Source of the DNA: JAAXHB01 sp965221635
GTDB lineage: Bacteria; Actinomycetota; Acidimicrobiia; Acidimicrobiales; Aldehydirespiratoraceae
NCBI GenBank assembly: GCA_965221635.1
Contig: OZ244902.1
Location: 992,001 to 1,056,000 of the forward strand
DNA: 64,000 bases
Direction: 5' to 3'
The translations under genes were made by a program, and so were the position numbers. This document shows positions 59,565 through 64,000 of this stretch, in pieces (position 1 is the first letter of the stretch; each line of letters starts with the position of its first letter). Under the pieces are notes generated by a model. That model saw only the letters and a list, made by a program, of their open reading frames with translations, had not been told where the DNA came from and made no database searches.

Positions 59565-61367
59565 TCAGTTCGGTGGCCAGTGGGGGAGCTTTTCCAGTTC
59601 GGACATGATGCCTGTGCCGGAGTAGGTGATGGTGAGGGTGTGGGTTGCTCGGGTGATGGCCACGTAGAGAAGGCGGCGTTGGGCCTCCTGGTACAGCTTG
59701 GTGTCGCTCTTGGGCGTGTCGGGCACCCAGATGTGGTTCGCTCCGCAGATGACCACGTGCTTGAACTCGAGGCCCTTGAGCAAACCGAGCGTGGCAATCC
59801 GAACCTGACCGCATTCTTGTGCCACGCGGTTGCGGTTCTCTCTTGGCTTGGTGTCCAGGGAGTCGGGGACGAGGCTCACCACCGAGTCACGCAATTCCTC
59901 AGTGCCGAGAAGCACCACGATCTGATCGGGCTTGGCATTGTCACGCTCGCGCAGCTCCCGGACACGGTCTGCCAGCGCTTCGGCTTCCTTGCGCAGATCG
60001 CCACAGGCCAGGGTCAGCGGAACCGGGCCTGTTCGTATGGCCCTGGCGGGAGGGACCATCACGTCAAGGTCATCGGGTCGGGCTTCTTGGTGATCGCGCG
60101 AGTCGCCCACACCCACCAGAAGTTGTTGGCCAAGGTCGAGCACTTCGCGGGTGTTGCGATAGTTGACGTCGAGGATCATGGTGCGACCTCTCGCCGTTTG
60201 ATCGGGCGGGTTCCAGGTCATCGAGCGTCGGTAGATGCGCTGGGCGCTGTCCAAGGCCATCACGAAATGCGTCCGGTGAGGCTTCAGTAACCCCCAAGCC
60301 AGATCGAGGCTCACCGCATCGAGATCTTGTGCTTCGTCAACCAGCACTGCGTCGTATCGCTGCGTGTTGTCGAGGTGCCCCACGGCTTGCAGGGCTTCGC
60401 GGCGCCGTGCGCCGAAATCGGGATTTGGTGACTGCTCGGCGCCTGCATTGCGCAGCAACCTCCAAACCTTGGCGTCGAGCGTTAGCGCCTCAACGTTGGG
60501 GTGTTCGCTCACCTGTTGGGCCAGCCACTGCGCCAGCGGCCGGTTGTAGCACAACATCAGGATGCGCCACCGCGGGAAGCTGGAGGCGATGTGTTTGGCG
60601 CGGCACACCAACACCAACGTCTTTCCGCTTCCCGCCACGCCGCGGATCAACCGGTACCCCCCACCAAGATGCAGCGCAAGGCGTTCTTGTTTGCGGTCGA
60701 GCGCCCGCAGGGTTTCGTCGTCGTCCGCTGTGGCCTGGGTGTCGCCGAAGAGTTCCCCTTGGGTGCCCCGGATCACTATCTGGGGCTTCACGGCTGCTCT
60801 TGCCGCAAGGTTCTGCGGATCCGACGCGGGCCGGGGTGTTTGTTGTTGCGGCCCGAGAATGCGGCGCAGTGCTGCTTGCAGGTTCTCTGCGGTCAGGTCT
60901 CGTTCGTGGAGGATCGCCACGTTGCCGAGACGGCGGGCTGCCTGACGGTGCAATCCTTCGGGAAGGACTGCTGCGACCTTCACGGGGAGACTGCCCACCC
61001 GGCGAGCTTCGAGGTCGTCCCTCAGGACTGCCACGCGTTGTTGAGTCGCGCGCCTCAGCCGACCCGGGTGGATTGTTGTCTTTCGCCGCCGCTTGGAACC
61101 AAAAGCGGACTTGGCCGGCACCTCCAACACCACGATCCCCGCGCCGGGATCGAGGACCACCAGGAAGGCGTCGGTGGTGTTGTCAATGCCGCCGAATGAG
61201 AGTTGCCCGAGTTCGCGCTCAAGGGCGCGTTCTTCGCCGCCTTCGGTCCACTCCAACCAAACGGTCACCTCATCGGGGGTGAACTCCCGCAGGCATCTCG
61301 CAACATTCTGAACGCGCAGGGGAACGTCGCTTCGGCTGACGATGTTCCCCGGTTGCAGCAAAGCCAT
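59565..61367 (-). CDS. UvrD/Rep-like superfamily 1 helicase with NERD-like N-terminal domain
   Basis: 600 residues. The first 200 residues (FLVVLDPGAGIVVLEVPAKS and following) resemble a NERD nuclease-related domain, although the usual catalytic lysine context is altered (LEVPAKS). The helicase part has Walker A IRGVAGSGKTLVLVCRAKHI, Walker B AVLVDEAQDLDAVSLDLAWG, ILDVNYRNTREVLDLGQQLL (motif IV region), GLLKGLEFKHVVICGANHIW, and motif VI RLLYVAITRATHTLTI. It is likely to act on DNA ends or foreign DNA. It is convergent with the SDR gene and shares a strand with the RecQ gene, 385 bp away. Confidence 0.85.
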   Translation of the reverse strand: MALLQPGNIVSRSDVPLRVQNVARCLREFTPDEVTVWLEWTEGGEERALERELGQLSFGGIDNTTDAFLVVLDPGAGIVVLEVPAKSAFGSKRRRKTTIHPGRLRRATQQRVAVLRDDLEARRVGSLPVKVAAVLPEGLHRQAARRLGNVAILHERDLTAENLQAALRRILGPQQQTPRPASDPQNLAARAAVKPQIVIRGTQGELFGDTQATADDDETLRALDRKQERLALHLGGGYRLIRGVAGSGKTLVLVCRAKHIASSFPRWRILMLCYNRPLAQWLAQQVSEHPNVEALTLDAKVWRLLRNAGAEQSPNPDFGARRREALQAVGHLDNTQRYDAVLVDEAQDLDAVSLDLAWGLLKPHRTHFVMALDSAQRIYRRSMTWNPPDQTARGRTMILDVNYRNTREVLDLGQQLLVGVGDSRDHQEARPDDLDVMVPPARAIRTGPVPLTLACGDLRKEAEALADRVRELRERDNAKPDQIVVLLGTEELRDSVVSLVPDSLDTKPRENRNRVAQECGQVRIATLGLLKGLEFKHVVICGANHIWVPDTPKSDTKLYQEAQRRLLYVAITRATHTLTITYSGTGIMSELEKLPHWPPN

Positions 61368-61752
61368 CCGCGCAACAAGTTACACCGGCGTTGTCCCTCG
61401 GTCGATAATGCACGGCGTCGGTGTCCCCGAACCGCCGCGGCCACAGTGCCCGCCGGCGCAACCCTGTGCTCCTCCCTTGCGGACTTGTACTGCTGCGGTC
61501 ATCAGGTGCTCTGGCGCTGCGCCGCGCTGGATGCGGTAACTGTCTCTTCGCGGATGGTTGGTGCCGCGTCTACAGGTGCCTGGGCGGAGCACCACGTGAC
61601 TGTCGATTCGCTGGTGTGGACTGCCATCGCTGTGAGATCCTCTAGCGTCGCGCCGCGGTGAACCTCCCCTCTCGGCTGTGGGTGGCTGCGGTTCGGGTCT
61701 TTGGAGGTGCGCCGTGGGGCCCTCTGCCGGCGGTCGTTTGATGTTGCGGCTG
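61368..61752. other. Intergenic region between the two helicase genes
   Basis: 385 bases with no supported gene. A possible minus-strand promoter for the UvrD-like gene, TCGACC-17-TAACTT, ends nine bases before its ATG. Nothing else is recognisable. Confidence 0.45.
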
Positions 61753-64000
61753 TCAGGTCATTTCGCTGAGGCGGTGGCGGCCTTCGTGTGTGAGCGCCAA
61801 GGTCTCATAGGCGCCCATCTCAGTGTGCTTCACGTCTGTCTGCTCCACCAGTCCGTCTTCGATCATCGAGTCGATGGTTTCGTTCACGGACTGGCGGCTG
61901 AGCCATGCCAGTCCGCCGTAGCTGGGCATGTGGGTGAGTGCCTTGGGTACGGGATAGTCGTCACTGCCTTTGCTTCCTCGCAGGGCGAGTACCAGGTTTC
62001 GACGCGAGTACGCCGTGGTGCCGATGTCGTGGAGGAGTTGCAACACGATTTGCTGGGTGGGCAGGGCCTCCTCAAGCCCGAGACGGCTGATGTGGCTGTC
62101 GGCCCACGGACGCCCCATGGTGCTGCACAGGTCACACCGGCCACACGATTCCGGGCCCTCCACGCCGAAGTAGGCCAGCATCTCCCTCACCCGGCAGCCT
62201 CGGCGGAGTCGTGCCAAGGCTCTTGCCTGCTGCGACTTGCGCGCCATCAGGGCCCGGTGTTGGTCGATTTTCTCCTCGATGATGCTCCACGGCGGAGATG
62301 CGTCGGGTGGCCGTTCCAGAACCCAGGCGTACCTCCACATCGAGAATCCCAGAATGTCTCGGCGGTTCAGTTCAAGGAGATCGTTTGCGATTTCCGTCGC
62401 AGGTCGCTGTAGCCGGCGGCTCCAACTGTTGGGCTCGTATTTGTCGAGCTTTGCTTGCTCAACCAGAAGTGCGATCTGCAAACCCCGCTGTGCCAGCCCC
62501 GGTTCGTTATTGCTCAGTTCCTCGAGGTCTTCGACGGTGTCGTCCAGGATTGTCACCCGGCCTTGAGCGGGAGTGTCGAGATGGCGTCGCAGCACACCCC
62601 CTTCGCAAAGATGGTGAACGGCCAATGCCACGCCGACGCGTGCGTGATCGCCTGCGTCCTCGTCACCCAAGTCGTGAGGGTCATACACGCCCACACCAGG
62701 CGAAATGCGATCCCACACCCGGCGGATCTGCTCGATGGGAGGAGTGGCGCCGCTGATGAAGAGTCGGTGGATTGAGCAGTCCCTTGGGGCTGTCAGCAGC
62801 ACGGCCGTTCCCGCTGTGACGCCGGTCGCCGGGGTTGATGCCTCGCCGGGGTTGATCGCTCCGCGGGCGGCACGCCCTGTTTCCTGCAGGTACTCCTCGA
62901 TCGTTCCGGGCATCTCGAGATGCACGATCAGAGCAATGTCGGGCTTGTCGATGCCCATGCCGAAAGCGTTGGTGGCCACCACCACGTCTATGTCGCCGAA
63001 GCGGAATGCGTCCTCGGTGTAGTTCCGGGCGTCGGTGTCCATTTGCCCGTGATACGGACGGGCGTTGTGCCCCACAGCGCGCAGCATCCCGGCGATGCGT
63101 GTGGTGTCCGAACGGGTGGGCACGTACACGATCGCGGCCTGCGAGCGGAACGCTTCCACTATCTGCACCACGCGCACGTCGCGGTCTCGATGGTCACTGC
63201 ATTGCTCCACTAGGTAACGGATCTCGGGTCGTTCGGGTGATCGCACCACGGGCGTGCCACGAAGGTCGAGTTGCAACAGCTCCTTGATGTCTTGTTGCAC
63301 CTCGGGGGTTGCCGTGGCTGTGACGGCCAGCACGGGTGGACGCCTGCCGGAGCGGGTGATCCGTTTGAGCGCTTCGGGAATGGCCGCATATTCGGGCCGG
63401 AACGAATGCCCCCACTGCGAGATGCAATGCGCCTCGTCCACCGCCACCCGGGCCACGCCGATGTCTTGAAGTGCCGCCACGAATTCTTGAGACCAGAGCC
63501 GCTCGGGGCTGATGTACAGCAGCTTGTAGTGGCCGTGGCGCGCGCCTCGCAGCACGTCACGCCACTCAGATTGGCCGACCCCGCTGTGGATCACGGCCAC
63601 TTCGGCAACTTGGCGCTGCCGGAGGTTCTCGGCCTGGTCGTTCATCAGCGCTTTCAGCGGTGAGATCACCAACGTGAGGCCGTCGAGCAGCAACGCCGGG
63701 ATCTGGTAGGTCACAGATTTGCCCGACCCGGTGGGGAGCACCGCCAGGAAGTCCGACCCGGCCATGAATTGCGTCATGGTTTCGAGCTGGCCGGGCCTCC
63801 AATGCTCGAACCCGAACAGTTCGCGGGCCTTGTCGAGCGCTTCGGCTACTGCCTCGGTGCTCCGGGCTTCGCCGGCGGTGAGGGAAAGGTGTGCGAGTTG
63901 ACTCCACGCGCCGGGTTCTTCGACCGCTCGCAGCTTCTCGTCTACGGCATCGTTGAAGTCAACGTCTTCGAGGTGGCTTGCGATCGCTTCGTAAGCCTTG
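61753..64000 (-). CDS. RecQ-family DNA helicase with N-terminal extension (5' end outside window)
   Basis: The reading frame stays open to the right edge, so the true start is beyond 64000. At least 749 residues are visible. Helicase core: FGFEHWRPGQLETMTQFMAG (RecQ motif 0), LAVLPTGSGKSVTYQIPALL, LVISPLKALMNDQ, VDEAHCISQWGHSFRPEY (DEAH box), AVTATATPEVQQDI, FGMGIDKPDIALIVHLEMP and QETGRAARG. A RecQ-type zinc cluster (CRVREMLAYFG and CGRCDLC) lies in the C-terminal half, followed by about 130 further residues. About 75 residues precede motif 0, more than in compact RecQ. The pairing with a NERD-type helicase hints at a DNA repair or defence role. Confidence 0.9.
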   Translation of the reverse strand, partial: KAYEAIASHLEDVDFNDAVDEKLRAVEEPGAWSQLAHLSLTAGEARSTEAVAEALDKARELFGFEHWRPGQLETMTQFMAGSDFLAVLPTGSGKSVTYQIPALLLDGLTLVISPLKALMNDQAENLRQRQVAEVAVIHSGVGQSEWRDVLRGARHGHYKLLYISPERLWSQEFVAALQDIGVARVAVDEAHCISQWGHSFRPEYAAIPEALKRITRSGRRPPVLAVTATATPEVQQDIKELLQLDLRGTPVVRSPERPEIRYLVEQCSDHRDRDVRVVQIVEAFRSQAAIVYVPTRSDTTRIAGMLRAVGHNARPYHGQMDTDARNYTEDAFRFGDIDVVVATNAFGMGIDKPDIALIVHLEMPGTIEEYLQETGRAARGAINPGEASTPATGVTAGTAVLLTAPRDCSIHRLFISGATPPIEQIRRVWDRISPGVGVYDPHDLGDEDAGDHARVGVALAVHHLCEGGVLRRHLDTPAQGRVTILDDTVEDLEELSNNEPGLAQRGLQIALLVEQAKLDKYEPNSWSRRLQRPATEIANDLLELNRRDILGFSMWRYAWVLERPPDASPPWSIIEEKIDQHRALMARKSQQARALARLRRGCRVREMLAYFGVEGPESCGRCDLCSTMGRPWADSHISRLGLEEALPTQQIVLQLLHDIGTTAYSRRNLVLALRGSKGSDDYPVPKALTHMPSYGGLAWLSRQSVNETIDSMIEDGLVEQTDVKHTEMGAYETLALTHEGRHRLSEMT

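Overview
The window is a GC-rich actinobacterial chromosome segment centred on the replication origin. Gene order matches the classic actinobacterial origin neighbourhood (as in Mycobacterium): pcnA, a large secreted/membrane protein, an ECF sigma/anti-sigma pair, trxB, trxA, a CwlM-like protein, parB, parA, rsmG, jag, yidC, yidD, rnpA, rpmH, dnaA, dnaN, recF, dciA, gyrB, gyrA, a DUF3566 protein and tRNA-Ile. A second conserved block, rpsF-ssb-rpsR-rplI-dnaB, lies at the left edge. The DUF5318 and DUF3566 proteins, apparently leaderless transcripts and a taurine/sulfite-type catabolic cluster fit Actinomycetota, most plausibly an uncultured or marine/freshwater Acidimicrobiia-like lineage. The class assignment is inference.

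Layout. 1-5.3 kb: dnaB (3' end outside the window), rplI, rpsR, ssb, rpsF, panB and a DUF5318 zinc-ribbon protein, all on the minus strand. 5.4-15.1 kb: a catabolic island arranged around a divergent promoter at about 10.27-10.30 kb. A minus-strand arm (dimethylglycine-dehydrogenase-like flavoprotein, enolase-superfamily dehydratase/epimerase, quinone-type alcohol dehydrogenase) faces a plus-strand arm (RpiR regulator, HisC-like aminotransferase, Rieske oxygenase, MmgE/PrpD protein). Together they look like a route for demethylating and degrading an N-methylated (hydroxy)amino acid or betaine. 15.2-43 kb: the origin region, with two perfect parS sites between parA and rsmG and a candidate oriC between dnaA and dnaN. 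murJ, which usually sits between the large membrane protein and the sigma factor, is missing and a DegV-family gene occupies the slot.

43-45.6 kb: a Rossmann oxidoreductase, an inositol-monophosphatase-family enzyme and a small helical protein. 45.6-59.4 kb: a second catabolic island with an FMN hydroxyacid dehydrogenase, a taurine:pyruvate-type class III aminotransferase, a TauA-like lipoprotein, an ABC ATPase with an unusual fused membrane domain, a TauC-like permease, phosphotransacetylase, a TetR regulator, a fused 4Fe-4S/NrfD protein, a large molybdopterin oxidoreductase and an SDR. This can be read as taurine uptake, deamination to sulfoacetaldehyde, recovery of acetyl-CoA and oxidation of sulfite, but no xsc gene is present here. 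59.6-64 kb: two helicases, a UvrD-like helicase with a NERD-like N-terminus and a RecQ with an N-terminal extension that runs off the right edge.

Recurring curiosities are 15/18-bp degenerate tandem arrays at several gene borders (one is eight units of exactly 18 bp, in frame with its gene), promoters spaced for leaderless translation, a 24-residue duplication inside DnaN, a CCA-adding enzyme that has lost its HD domain, and a low-GC patch inside dnaA.
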